This document shows, one piece after another, positions 15,969 to 25,018 of a DNA stretch of 64,000 nt. The position numbers were made by a program, and so were the translations under genes. The first letter of the stretch is position 1. Every line of letters starts with the position of its first letter. A model generated the notes under the pieces. It was not told the origin of the DNA. It saw only the letters and a list, made by a program, of their open reading frames with translations, and did no database searches. Location of the stretch: assembly GCA_963783145.1 (NCBI GenBank), contig CAWAMM010000006.1, forward strand, positions 62,001 to 126,000. Reading direction: 5' to 3'. The stretch comes from DATGKG01 sp963783145. Its GTDB lineage: Bacteria; Desulfobacterota; Binatia; Binatales; Binataceae.

Positions 15969-17858
15969 CTACTTGCCGTTACCGATCAGGCTGATCGAAG
16001 CCCCGTTGCCGGCGTTGCTCGAAATCGTCGCGATCCCGTTGTCGGGTCCGCGCATCGAGGGCGTCAGCCTAATCCCGTATTGGCATTTGCTCCCAGGTGC
16101 GAGCATCCCCGGATTCGGGCAGGTCGTCTGCTTCCCGGTGGCGAGGTGATAGTCGCTCGGCAGCGCGAGGTTGAACAGCGTGATCGGAAACGCGCTCGAG
16201 TTCGCGATCTTCAGAGGCTTGACGCTGCTGGTTCTCCCTTCGCGTACCTTCCCGAAAGAGATCGGCTGCGTCGGCAGCGTAAGCGACGGAAGCGGCGCCT
16301 CGCACGGATTGCTCTGCGGCGTGCCGCGAAAAACCTCGAAGCTGCTGGTGGTGACGCCGTTGAGGGGAAAGTTCAACGCGAGCAGATTCCCGTACTGATT
16401 CACGTCGCCGAAGGTATTGGTGGTTCCGGTGATCCCTGCGCCGCCGTATTGCCAGACGCACCCGTCATTCTTGCCAATTCCGATGCTGTAGAATGGATAA
16501 AACGCCGCTCCCGCAGGAGGATTGGTGCATCCCGTCCCGGTGCTCGTGTTGCATGAAGACTCAATCGCCGGCATGTCAGCTTCGAATGTCGTCATGTCGT
16601 AATTGGCGAGCGTCCCCGCCGTCGCAGGACTAAAAAGCGGGCTCGCGAAGGCAATCGTCGTCGGATGAAACTTCGCATCGGTGGCCGGGTTGGTGCCCGG
16701 CCAGTTGAGGTTGTAGGAGACACCGTCAAAGTCGAGGTCATCGGCGAGGCATCCTCCGATCTTGATCCCCCGCAAGCCGCTGGGCGCAATGCATTCAACA
16801 TCATCGGGTTCGTTCTTTCCCGGTTGCGTGCAGTTGCCTTCAGCGTCCACCGAGCTGCAGTAATCGAAATGACCGAGCTCTTCGGAGAACGCGACGTTGA
16901 AAGTATCCGCTCCCCATCCGAGAACGGTGTTAAGCGCGGAGGTCGCATACATCGGGTGGAACGCATACGGCGTGCTGGTGCAGGTCGAATCGTTGGGCGC
17001 GAACTTCACCTGCGCGAAGCCATTCGCGACGCTCGCCTGCATCGAACCCTTTTGATGGGTGCTGTTGTCGTAAATCACCACCTCGAAGCCATCGGTGGTG
17101 TCATGCATGTCGACGGTGATGTTGTCCTTGTCGTTCATCAGCAAAACATTGGCTTGATCGTGCGCAAAGTGCTCGACATGAAGCGGGCCCGCTGGGTAAT
17201 CGGCCCTTCCGTTCTTGGTGACGAGGGCAAAATTGGCGCTCTCGCGGCCAACACTACTCAAGCATTGGCTGTTGTTCTGCAGGTTTTTGTTTGGATCGAA
17301 GTTGAAACTGTCGATGTTGAGCGCGGCGCACCAATGGGTGCCGCAATACGAAGTTGCCCAGTCCGGTGGATAAAACTGCAATTCCATGTACGCAGCGCCC
17401 GCATGTTTGCCAATGTAGTCGGCGGCCTCGGGGTCAGGGCTGGCAAAAATATTGGCGTCGCTGTCGGGGACGCAAGTGTTGGTAAATTCGGGAAACGATT
17501 GCGTATCGCACATCACCATCCCGAGCCAGAACGCCGCATTTAACTGGAAGCTGAAGGTCCCGCCAGTACCGTTCTGCTTCGGCAACCTCGGCGGATCCTT
17601 CGGCAGGGTCAGATTGTAGATCGCGGAGTTACCTGAACCCGGGGTGCTGGAATAGAACAGCAACGCCGGCTCATCATGCCCGATACGCTGGCCGTTCAGA
17701 TAATTGTAGTGATTTTCGGCGCAGAGATATTCGTAAGTGTCACAGTAAGGCGTTCCGCTCCACGACTGCGCCAGCGACGCCGTGCGGGCGACGAGAATCG
17801 CTGCCGTGGCCAGAGTGAGCGCTGCAATCAGCCTCGCTGGTGCGCTGCTACTCATCAA
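15969..17858 (-). CDS. large secreted protein with C-terminal choice-of-anchor-D-like domain
   Basis: The 629-residue product starts with a Sec signal peptide (MMSSSAPARLIAALTLATAA, cleavage near SLAQS). Residues ~35-520 form an unrecognised extracellular region with many cysteines (SYCGTHWCAALNIDSF, CVWQYGG, SSCNTSTGTGC) and aromatic residues. The last ~100 residues (LPTQPISFGKVREGRTSSVKPL onward, with a CPNPGMLAPGSKCQYGIRLTP stretch) match the Ig-like ASPM/SPD-2/Hydin or choice-of-anchor-D repeat type. Related modules occur in the two sedolisins at 37-43 kb. The function is unknown; the architecture suggests a surface or extracellular beta-rich protein. Confidence 0.75.
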   Translation of the reverse strand: MMSSSAPARLIAALTLATAAILVARTASLAQSWSGTPYCDTYEYLCAENHYNYLNGQRIGHDEPALLFYSSTPGSGNSAIYNLTLPKDPPRLPKQNGTGGTFSFQLNAAFWLGMVMCDTQSFPEFTNTCVPDSDANIFASPDPEAADYIGKHAGAAYMELQFYPPDWATSYCGTHWCAALNIDSFNFDPNKNLQNNSQCLSSVGRESANFALVTKNGRADYPAGPLHVEHFAHDQANVLLMNDKDNITVDMHDTTDGFEVVIYDNSTHQKGSMQASVANGFAQVKFAPNDSTCTSTPYAFHPMYATSALNTVLGWGADTFNVAFSEELGHFDYCSSVDAEGNCTQPGKNEPDDVECIAPSGLRGIKIGGCLADDLDFDGVSYNLNWPGTNPATDAKFHPTTIAFASPLFSPATAGTLANYDMTTFEADMPAIESSCNTSTGTGCTNPPAGAAFYPFYSIGIGKNDGCVWQYGGAGITGTTNTFGDVNQYGNLLALNFPLNGVTTSSFEVFRGTPQSNPCEAPLPSLTLPTQPISFGKVREGRTSSVKPLKIANSSAFPITLFNLALPSDYHLATGKQTTCPNPGMLAPGSKCQYGIRLTPSMRGPDNGIATISSNAGNGASISLIGNGK

Positions 17859-17913
17859 ACATTTCCGCAGCTTGTCGCAGCTTCATGCGAGCCTGCTCCG
17901 ATGACTACCTCGA

Positions 17914-20511
17914 TCAGGTCTTGGATTGGTTCACTGCCTCCAGCTTGTCGAGGCGCTCCTTGAGCTTGCGACTATCCTCGCGAAGTTTGTCCATCTCGCT
18001 GCGCAACCGATTGCCCTCCTCGATGCGACTGCGCCCCGCGAGTATCGCATCGATCGCGTTCTGGGTTCGGCGACGTATACGGCCATCGAGCTCGCGATCG
18101 AGCAACCGGCGCAGCGCTTCGACCGCGCTCGCGTCGCCGATTTCCTCGAAGGCGCCGGGGATGCGCATCCGCACCATGAACTCGGGATCGTCGACCAGCG
18201 GCATTAGAAAATCCACGATCGCGTCGCGGTGGCTTTCATTGAGCTTCGCAAATCTCGCCAACGCGCCGATCGCTGCGACCCGCGCGCGCGGCGGTTTGCC
18301 GTATGCGCACCATTGATGTGCCACCTCGATGCCTCGCTCGTCGCGCAGCTCCGCCATGCCCCCAAGCGCATTGGCGCGCACCGTCTCGAGGTACGAGTCC
18401 CTGGTCAGCGCCGATTGCAGATGTGGAAACGCATTCTTATCGCGGGTGCGGCCGAGCGCGTACACGGCCTCCGATTCGACGAAGTAGCTCGGATCGCCTT
18501 TTTCCAAAACGCCGGCGAGGGCTGCCGCGGCATCGACATCGCCACGAAATTCTCCTAGCGCGCGAGCGACGGCGCGACGAGCCTTCGGATGTGTGAGCGC
18601 GAGGCCTTCGACAAGCGCGTCGCGGGCGTCGGAGGTCCTGACAGTGCCGAGCGCGGTGGCCGCATCGGCCTGCACGCCCCAGAATTTGTCATTGAGCATG
18701 GCCTCGCGAAGCGCCGCGACGGCCTTCGGGCTTGCTTCGCGGCCCAACTCGCGCGCGGCCTCGGCACGACCGATCGCTTCGGGTGCATGCTGGAGAACCT
18801 TCTCGAGCGCCTCGCGCCCGCGCTTATGCTTGAAGGTCTTGAGCACATCGAAGCCGGGATCGACGCGAACCGCCTTCGGAGCAGATTCGGCGGGCAAATG
18901 GAAAATGTTGTCCTTCTCTTTGATCTCCACCTGATGGCGCACTTCGTTGCCGTCCGCATCCATCAGCGCGATCGTGATCGGAAAACGAAATAGCGGCGTC
19001 GTGTCCGAGGTCTTGTGGGTCTGCTTGATGGTCACGCTCGCCAGCTTCTGCTTGTCATCGTAGCTGCTCGAAATCTCCAGCTCCGGATGGCCTTCTTTGT
19101 AAACCCACTGATCGAAAAAGAAATCCAGATTGCGTCCGGTCGCATCCTCGAAGGCGCGCTGCAGGTCCTGCGTAATCACATTGTGGCCACGATGGCGCGT
19201 GCAGTAGAGGTTGAGCGACTTGAAAAACAACTCGTCGCCGACCGTACGCCGAAGCATATGCAGGACAAGGCTGCCCTTCTCATATAGATGGCGGTCGAAC
19301 AGTTCGATCGGCGCGCGATACTTGTTGGTGACGATGGGACGCCGGTAGGAGCGCGAATCCTCGTCGATGATTGCCATCCGGTCCTGGCGCAGGTTCCATG
19401 CGAACTCGTCGGCGCCCTTATCCTCCTCGCACCACAGCGCCTCGAAGTAAGTGGCGAAACCCTCGTTGAGCCAGGCGTGCGACCAGTCGCGGCAGGTCAG
19501 CAAATCGCCCCACCATTGATGCGCCAGCTCATGCGCGACCAGCGGGTCGCTGGAAAAATCCAAATGCGCGCGCGCATCGTGCATCGTGTCCGCGGTCTGC
19601 GTGGTTGCGGAAGTATTTTCCATTCCGCCGAAAATGAAATCGGCGACCGCGACTTGCGCATACTTGGCGTATGGGTAAGGCACGCCGATCGCTTTCTCGA
19701 AGAACTGGATCATGCGGGGGGTGTTACCAAACGCGCGCCGCGCATCGTCCTCGCGGCCCGCGCGGCAGTAGTAGGTGACCGGAGTGTTGCCTGCAAAGTC
19801 GCGAAGCTCGACGAACTCGCCCGCCGCGAGGCTTATCAGATACGACGAGTGCGGCACGTCGTGGCGCCAATGAAAGGTGCGCGTGTGCTCCGCGCGATTG
19901 ACGTTGTTCGACAGCAGTTCGCCATTGGAAACCGCGGTGAAAGTTTCGGGCGCCGTCGCGACCACTTCGCTGGTCACGCGATCGTTGGGATAGTCATAAC
20001 AGGGGAACCAGTAGCGCGAGTCCTCATCCTCACCCTGCGTCCATGCCTCCAGCGGCTTGTCTGGATAGCCGGCATCGGGTCCGACGAAGTACAGTCCGCG
20101 CCGAGGCCGCGCGGAATAATCAATCGCAACTTCGACTTCGTCGCCCGCATGCAGCGCGCGCTCGAGAGGGATGCGCAATTTCTCATCGCTATGTTCGAAC
20201 GAATGGGGCTCGCCACCGACGCGCACCGCGCTGATTTCCATCTCGGCCGCATCGAATTCCAGTTTCTCAAGTCCATCGAGAATCGCGGCCAGAGTATGTG
20301 TCGCGGTGCCGATAATGCGCCGCGTCTTGAAGTCGAGCCCGACCTGTAACTTGATGTGCTTGATATCGACGACGCGGTCGCGCGGCCACTTCGGCTCGAC
20401 ATAGTCGGGCTGAAAGGGCCTACGTATACCATTAATGAAAGCGCCGAATGCGGACTCGTCGGCGAAATCGTTCGCCATTGCGAAACAATCGAAAAAGCGC
20501 GGCTTATGCAT
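17914..20511 (-). CDS. M1 family metallo-aminopeptidase with HEAT-repeat C-terminus
   Basis: The 865-residue protein has the M1 exopeptidase motif GGMEN at 295-299 and the zinc motif H327-E328-LA-H331 with the distal E350 (NEGFATYFE), plus the beta-sandwich N-domain. These peptidases remove N-terminal residues from peptides. After about residue 560, alpha-helical repeats take over with HEAT-like spacing (AARELGREASPKAVAALREA, AVARALGEFRGDVDAAAAL and so on), and the last 50 residues are a predicted coiled coil (RLRSEMDKLREDSRKLKERL). There is no signal peptide, so it is probably cytoplasmic. It lies 39 bases behind the alpha-glucosidase gene in the same direction. Confidence 0.9.
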   Translation of the reverse strand: MHKPRFFDCFAMANDFADESAFGAFINGIRRPFQPDYVEPKWPRDRVVDIKHIKLQVGLDFKTRRIIGTATHTLAAILDGLEKLEFDAAEMEISAVRVGGEPHSFEHSDEKLRIPLERALHAGDEVEVAIDYSARPRRGLYFVGPDAGYPDKPLEAWTQGEDEDSRYWFPCYDYPNDRVTSEVVATAPETFTAVSNGELLSNNVNRAEHTRTFHWRHDVPHSSYLISLAAGEFVELRDFAGNTPVTYYCRAGREDDARRAFGNTPRMIQFFEKAIGVPYPYAKYAQVAVADFIFGGMENTSATTQTADTMHDARAHLDFSSDPLVAHELAHQWWGDLLTCRDWSHAWLNEGFATYFEALWCEEDKGADEFAWNLRQDRMAIIDEDSRSYRRPIVTNKYRAPIELFDRHLYEKGSLVLHMLRRTVGDELFFKSLNLYCTRHRGHNVITQDLQRAFEDATGRNLDFFFDQWVYKEGHPELEISSSYDDKQKLASVTIKQTHKTSDTTPLFRFPITIALMDADGNEVRHQVEIKEKDNIFHLPAESAPKAVRVDPGFDVLKTFKHKRGREALEKVLQHAPEAIGRAEAARELGREASPKAVAALREAMLNDKFWGVQADAATALGTVRTSDARDALVEGLALTHPKARRAVARALGEFRGDVDAAAALAGVLEKGDPSYFVESEAVYALGRTRDKNAFPHLQSALTRDSYLETVRANALGGMAELRDERGIEVAHQWCAYGKPPRARVAAIGALARFAKLNESHRDAIVDFLMPLVDDPEFMVRMRIPGAFEEIGDASAVEALRRLLDRELDGRIRRRTQNAIDAILAGRSRIEEGNRLRSEMDKLREDSRKLKERLDKLEAVNQSKT

Positions 20512-20550
20512 GATCGAAATGTAGGGGAGGCCTCACACCTCGCGCAATCG

Positions 20551-22107
20551 TTACGCGACTTCCAGCACCACGCCTTCGTTGGGTGCGAGGTCGACTTTGC
20601 CGCTCACGGTGCCGTTGCGGTTGGTCGTGCTCAACAGAATCGAGGAGTGCTCCATCTCGATACGACGTGGCTCGTCTGCAAAATTCAGCACCACCATCAA
20701 ATGCTCACTCGGTGTTTCGCGGTGAAAGACGAGGCAATCGTTGGGTGCGTTCGCCTCGGTGCGATAGGTCCCCTCCGATAGCGCCCGGTTCGTCTTACGC
20801 AGATGAATCATCCGTCGATACAGCGACAGCATCGAGGATGCGTCGCCACGCTGTTTCTCCACATTGATTGCGTGGGCGTCGCCGATCGGCAGCCACGCCT
20901 CCGATGCGGTCGTGAAGCCGCCGTGGCGCGAGGCATTCCACTGCATCGGCGTGCGGCATCCGTCGCGCCCGACCGGGTCGCGTTTGCGATCGGCGGGAAT
21001 CTCGACATCGCGCATCCCGATTTCCTCGCCATAGTAGATGAAGGGCGTGCCGCGCATCGTCAGGAGGAGCACGGCAGCCATCCGCGCGCGAGCCTCGGCA
21101 TCGATCGCGCCATAGCGTGTGATGTGACGCGGGAAATCGTGGTTCGAGAGCGTGTAGGTCGGCCACGCCTCGGTACCGAGCGATGATTCGACGTCTTCGA
21201 TACGCGCGCCAAACGCGTCCGCCTTCCACGGCGAGAACAGAAAGCGAAAGTTGAATGCCTGCTGCAACTCATCGGGCCGAAGATAATCCGCAAGTGAGCG
21301 CGGATCCTGAGGCCACACCTCACCCACCATCATGCGATCGCGATAGCCGTCGAGCACGCGCCGAAAGCCTCGAATGATGTCGTGCACTTCGGGCTGATCG
21401 GAGGAGTAGCACTGTTCATAGGCAAGCCGCTCCAGTTGCGATAGATGCTGTCCCGCAGGCACTTCTGGGTTGTCGCGAAACTGCGAGTCCTTGATCATCT
21501 GCGCTATCACATCGACGCGGAAGCCGTCGACGCCGCGGTCGAGCCAGAAGCGAATGACCTCGTGCATCGCCTCGACGACCTCGGGATTGCGGAAGTTGAG
21601 GTCGGGCTGCTCACGCAAAAACGAATGCAGGTACCATTCGCCGCTGGCCTGATCGAATTCCCACGCCGAGCCGCCAAAGGTGCTCTTCCAGTTATTCGGG
21701 GGACCATCGCCGCGCCCGCGCTGCCAAATGTACCAATCGCGTTTCGGATTGCTCCGCGAGGATCGCGATTCGAGGAACCATCGATGCTGATCCGAGGTGT
21801 GATTTGGTACCAGGTCGAGCACGACGCGGATGCGGTGCCGATGAGCCTCCGAAATCAGCCGGTCGAAGCTCGCCAGCGTTCCGAGGTCGGGATGCACGTC
21901 GCGGTAGTCACTGACATCGTAACCCCAATCCCTCAATGGCGACGGATTGATGGGGCTCAGCCAGACCGCATCGATGCCGAGCCACGACAGATAGTCGAGG
22001 TGCGCGATGATGCCATCGAGGTCGCCGATGCCGTCACCATTCGCATCCGCGAAACTGCGCGGATAGATCTGGTAGAAGACCGCGTCCTGCCACCACTTGC
22101 GAGGCAT
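20551..22107 (-). CDS. GH13 alpha-glucosidase / oligo-1,6-glucosidase family
   Basis: The 518-residue enzyme has the GH13 conserved regions: DLVPNHTS (98-105), DGFRVDV with nucleophile D199 and R197, GEVW with general acid E263, and SNHD with D324. The FYQIYPRSFADANGDGIGDL start is typical of alpha-glucosidases, oligo-1,6-glucosidases and related trehalose-active enzymes. There is no signal peptide, so it hydrolyses or transfers alpha-glucosyl residues inside the cell. The gene is 5 bases downstream of the amidohydrolase gene (stop at 22113), so the two are very likely co-transcribed, though no shared pathway is evident. Confidence 0.9.
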   Translation of the reverse strand: MPRKWWQDAVFYQIYPRSFADANGDGIGDLDGIIAHLDYLSWLGIDAVWLSPINPSPLRDWGYDVSDYRDVHPDLGTLASFDRLISEAHRHRIRVVLDLVPNHTSDQHRWFLESRSSRSNPKRDWYIWQRGRGDGPPNNWKSTFGGSAWEFDQASGEWYLHSFLREQPDLNFRNPEVVEAMHEVIRFWLDRGVDGFRVDVIAQMIKDSQFRDNPEVPAGQHLSQLERLAYEQCYSSDQPEVHDIIRGFRRVLDGYRDRMMVGEVWPQDPRSLADYLRPDELQQAFNFRFLFSPWKADAFGARIEDVESSLGTEAWPTYTLSNHDFPRHITRYGAIDAEARARMAAVLLLTMRGTPFIYYGEEIGMRDVEIPADRKRDPVGRDGCRTPMQWNASRHGGFTTASEAWLPIGDAHAINVEKQRGDASSMLSLYRRMIHLRKTNRALSEGTYRTEANAPNDCLVFHRETPSEHLMVVLNFADEPRRIEMEHSSILLSTTNRNGTVSGKVDLAPNEGVVLEVA

Positions 22108-22112
22108 TCAGA

Positions 22113-23276
22113 TTATGCTGCCCGCGTGCCCATCATCTCGACGAAGTTGCTGGTGTAGAACCGATGCTTCGCGTCCTCATCGATGGCGACCGTCGAATTC
22201 TCGAACCGCTTGAGCGGATTGCGCCCGCCCTCGATATGCGGGTAGTCCGATGAAAACAAGCAAAGCTCGGGGCCGGCCTGCTCGATGATCCATCCGACCG
22301 GCTCATGCGGATACGGCGTGAACTTGAGCTGGCGGCGCACGTAGTCCGATGCCTTCATCGGCAGGCGCAACGATGGCTCGGTGCGCACGAAAGTGTCCTG
22401 CGAAATGTCGAGGCGCCTCAGCCACGGCACAATCCACATCGCGCCCTGCTCGATACATCCGCCGCGCAGGCGCGGAAACTTTTCAAAGATGCCGTCGAGC
22501 ACCATCGCGGAGAGAAACGTCTCGGGTCCGTAGTGCCCGACCATGAAATCCTTGGAATGGAAATTTTCGCCGCCGCCGAGAAAATCGGTCACCGGGCGAT
22601 CGTTTTTGAAAAATGCTTTGGGAAACGGCATTCCGCCGCCGCCGACATGCAGCATGAAAGGAACATCGGCATCCTGAAGTCGCGCCCACACGCCGTCGTA
22701 CTTCGGGTGGGTCGGCGAAATTTCCGGGGGCACCGACGGGATATGAATCGCCGCGCATCCGAGCGCGATCGCCTCGTCGATTTCGCGCACTGCGAGATCG
22801 GCATTGTCGAGCGGCACGAAACCGACGGCCATCAGGCGCTTATCGCCGGCGCAGAATTCCGCGATGGCGCGATTGTGTGCACGTGCCCCGCCATAGACGA
22901 CATTCGGATCAGCTTCGCCGCGTTTGAAGATTCCCCAGAAATGCGACAGCGCGAACGTCGTGAAGACGAGCTGCCGATTGAAGCCGAGCAGATCGAGCGC
23001 ATGGGTCCGTTCGGTGGGATCGAACGCGCCCAGCGCCTTCCATCCTTTGTATAGCATGAGGTTGGTCTCGGCCTCTGCGACCGCCTCGCGATCGCTCTTG
23101 CGCTTCTCCGCCGCGCTGACCGCCTGCTCGACCTGGTAAGCGATGCCACCCGAGGTCAGATCCAGCGGCGCGAGGCGCTCGCGGATGCCAGGGTCGGCAT
23201 AGCGCGTCATCCAATCGCGCGTTTCCATCACATGGCTATCGGCGTCGTTGAAGATACGGCCTTGGGCGTAAGGCAT
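22113..23276 (-). CDS. amidohydrolase family 2 protein (PF04909 type)
   Basis: The 387-residue protein has the metal-binding start D-x-H (NDADSHVMETRDW), a mid-barrel histidine (MLHVGGGG) and a terminal aspartate motif (SSDYPHIEGG). Together these fit the Amidohydrolase-2 TIM barrel, a family of decarboxylases and hydrolases often acting on aromatic acids. A second family member lies at 53113-54576, but identity between the two looks limited to the motifs. The gene precedes the GH13 gene by 5 bases and is divergent from the methyltransferase gene. Confidence 0.85.
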   Translation of the reverse strand: MPYAQGRIFNDADSHVMETRDWMTRYADPGIRERLAPLDLTSGGIAYQVEQAVSAAEKRKSDREAVAEAETNLMLYKGWKALGAFDPTERTHALDLLGFNRQLVFTTFALSHFWGIFKRGEADPNVVYGGARAHNRAIAEFCAGDKRLMAVGFVPLDNADLAVREIDEAIALGCAAIHIPSVPPEISPTHPKYDGVWARLQDADVPFMLHVGGGGMPFPKAFFKNDRPVTDFLGGGENFHSKDFMVGHYGPETFLSAMVLDGIFEKFPRLRGGCIEQGAMWIVPWLRRLDISQDTFVRTEPSLRLPMKASDYVRRQLKFTPYPHEPVGWIIEQAGPELCLFSSDYPHIEGGRNPLKRFENSTVAIDEDAKHRFYTSNFVEMMGTRAA

Positions 23277-23420
23277 TGTGCTTCGATCTCCTCAGGCGAT
23301 GTTGCGCGGAAAATTCCTGCGCACGAGCGACTAAAATAGTCGAAGCCTGAAGCTTGGTATAGCAGGAGCGAAGAGGCGAAATCTCATTTGCGCTCTTGCC
23401 TCCTTCAGCACATCCAACTA

Positions 23421-23434
23421 TTAACACTAGTTAA
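23421..23434. promoter_or_regulatory. operator-like dyad TTAAC-ACTA-GTTAA in divergent promoter region
   Basis: A 14-bp symmetrical sequence sits in the AT-rich 200-base gap between the amidohydrolase and methyltransferase genes, about 45 bases before the latter's chosen start. It could be a repressor site for the divergent pair. The evidence is symmetry and position only. Confidence 0.3.
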
Positions 23435-23480
23435 GTATTAAGATCGGTATAGAGTCATGACGACATTGGAGGCGTGGCCG

Positions 23481-24245
23481 ATGAAAGAAATAGAAAGCCC
23501 TCAAACCTGGGATCCCGATCGCTACGCGCGCAACGCACGTTTCGTCTCCGACCTGGGTATGCCGGTGGTCGAGCTGCTGGCCGCGCGGCCGGGCGAGCGC
23601 GTCCTTGACCTCGGATGTGGTGACGGCGCGCTGACCGCGAAGCTGGTCGCGATGGGATGCGAGGTGGTCGGCGTCGATGCGAGTGAGCCGCAAATTCGCG
23701 GTGCGCGCGCGATGGGCCTCGATGCGCATGTCATGGATGGGGAGCATCTCACCTTCACCAACGAGTTCGACGCCGTGTTCAGCAACGCCGCGTTGCATTG
23801 GATGCGCCATCCTGACGACGTGATTGCCGGCGTGAAGCGCGCGCTCAAATCGCATGGACGCTTCGTCGCCGAGCTGGGTGGCCATCGCTGCGTCGAAAAG
23901 ATTCGCACCGCGCTGGTCGATGCGCTCAATCGCCGCGGCCTCGATGGTGCGGGCGCGGCGCCGTGGTATTTTCCCACGGTCGAGGAATATTCCGAACGCC
24001 TGATCAACGGTGGCTTCACTATCAAGTACATCGCGCTGATTCCGCGCCCGACGCCGCTCCCCGGCGATGTGTCGGGTTGGCTCGAGACTTTCGCGGAAAG
24101 CTTCACCTCGAAGCTGGTCCCCGAAGATCGCCCGGCGTTCATCGACGAGGTGCGCGAGGCCCTGCGGCCTCAGCTATGCGACAGCAGTGGTAAATGGACC
24201 GCCGATTACACGCGCCTGCGTTTTGCGGCTCATCGCGCGGACTGA
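23481..24245 (+). CDS. class I SAM-dependent methyltransferase
   Basis: GGAGG 8 bases upstream selects the ATG at 23481 (MKEIESPQTWDPDRYARNAR; 254 residues). Motif I is VLDLGCGDG, the acidic post-I residue is in VVGVDASEPQ, and ALHWMRHPDDV matches the BioC/UbiE-like methyltransferase_11 region. The protein is predicted cytoplasmic. The acceptor is unknown; the early NARFVSDLG and the PWYFPTVEEYSERLINGGF region recall trans-aconitate or malonyl-ACP-type methyltransferases. The SDR gene starts 11 bases after its stop, so they likely form an operon. Confidence 0.85.
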   Translation: MKEIESPQTWDPDRYARNARFVSDLGMPVVELLAARPGERVLDLGCGDGALTAKLVAMGCEVVGVDASEPQIRGARAMGLDAHVMDGEHLTFTNEFDAVFSNAALHWMRHPDDVIAGVKRALKSHGRFVAELGGHRCVEKIRTALVDALNRRGLDGAGAAPWYFPTVEEYSERLINGGFTIKYIALIPRPTPLPGDVSGWLETFAESFTSKLVPEDRPAFIDEVREALRPQLCDSSGKWTADYTRLRFAAHRAD

Positions 24246-24256
24246 GATGATGGGGT

Positions 24257-24988
24257 ATGGATCCGAAAGATAAAGTGGCGCTCATCACCGGCGGTGCGCG
24301 AATCGGGCAGGTCGTTGCGGATACGCTGGCGAAGCGTGGATGCGCGCTGGCGATGCTCTATCACTCCTCGCGCGAATCGGCGGACAAAACGGTGGCCGCC
24401 GCGAAGGCGGCAGGCGTCAATGCGATTGCGGTGCAGGCCGATGCGCGTAACGCGGACCAGATTGAAGCAGTGGTGAACGAGACCATCAAATCGCTGGGAC
24501 GGCTCGATATCCTCGTCAACATGGCCTCGACCTACATCAAGACGCCAAACCCTACTGAGGCGCAGTGGACCGACGCGATCGATTCGAATGCGAAGAGCGC
24601 GTTCCTGTTTTCCATCCATGCGGCGCGGGTCATGAAAAGCGGGGGTGTGGGGCGCATCGTCAACATCAGCGACTGGCTGCCGATTAGCGGGCGGCCGCGC
24701 TACAAAGGGTATGTCCCGTACTATACGTCGAAGGCCGCGGTAGCGGCCCTGACCCAGAGCCTCGCACTCGAGCTGGCGCCGGAGATCCTCGTCAACGCGA
24801 TCGCGCCGGGACCCATCCTCGCGCCACCGGACATCACGCCCGAGGAGACCGCGCGGGTCATCGAGGCGACGCCGCTGCGCCGCTGGGGCGGCGCCGAGGA
24901 GATCGCGCGCGCCGCGCTGTTTCTCATCGAGACGGAGTTCGTGACCGGCGAATGCCTCCGCGTGGATGGCGGCCGGCACCTTTTTTAA
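24257..24988 (+). CDS. short-chain dehydrogenase/reductase (SDR)
   Basis: The 243-residue protein has the Rossmann glycine motif TGGARIG (11-17), an NMAS-type stretch (LVNMAST) at the NNAG position and the catalytic Y155-x3-K159 (YYTSKAA). The C-terminus reads VTGECLRVDGGRHLF, typical of classical NAD(P)-dependent SDRs such as pteridine reductase and FabG relatives. The NAAG/NNAG position reads NMAS, which is tolerated in the pteridine-reductase-like branch. It is co-directional with the methyltransferase and convergent with the CoA-transferase gene, 30 bases away. Confidence 0.85.
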   Translation: MDPKDKVALITGGARIGQVVADTLAKRGCALAMLYHSSRESADKTVAAAKAAGVNAIAVQADARNADQIEAVVNETIKSLGRLDILVNMASTYIKTPNPTEAQWTDAIDSNAKSAFLFSIHAARVMKSGGVGRIVNISDWLPISGRPRYKGYVPYYTSKAAVAALTQSLALELAPEILVNAIAPGPILAPPDITPEETARVIEATPLRRWGGAEEIARAALFLIETEFVTGECLRVDGGRHLF

Positions 24989-25018
24989 GAAGTCGGCAGC
25001 CGCCATTTCTCCCAGAGG

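Noticed and set aside
19288..20349. Forward 353-codon frame
   Set aside because: It is antisense to the M1 aminopeptidase, whose zinc motif and GGMEN motif are on the reverse strand.
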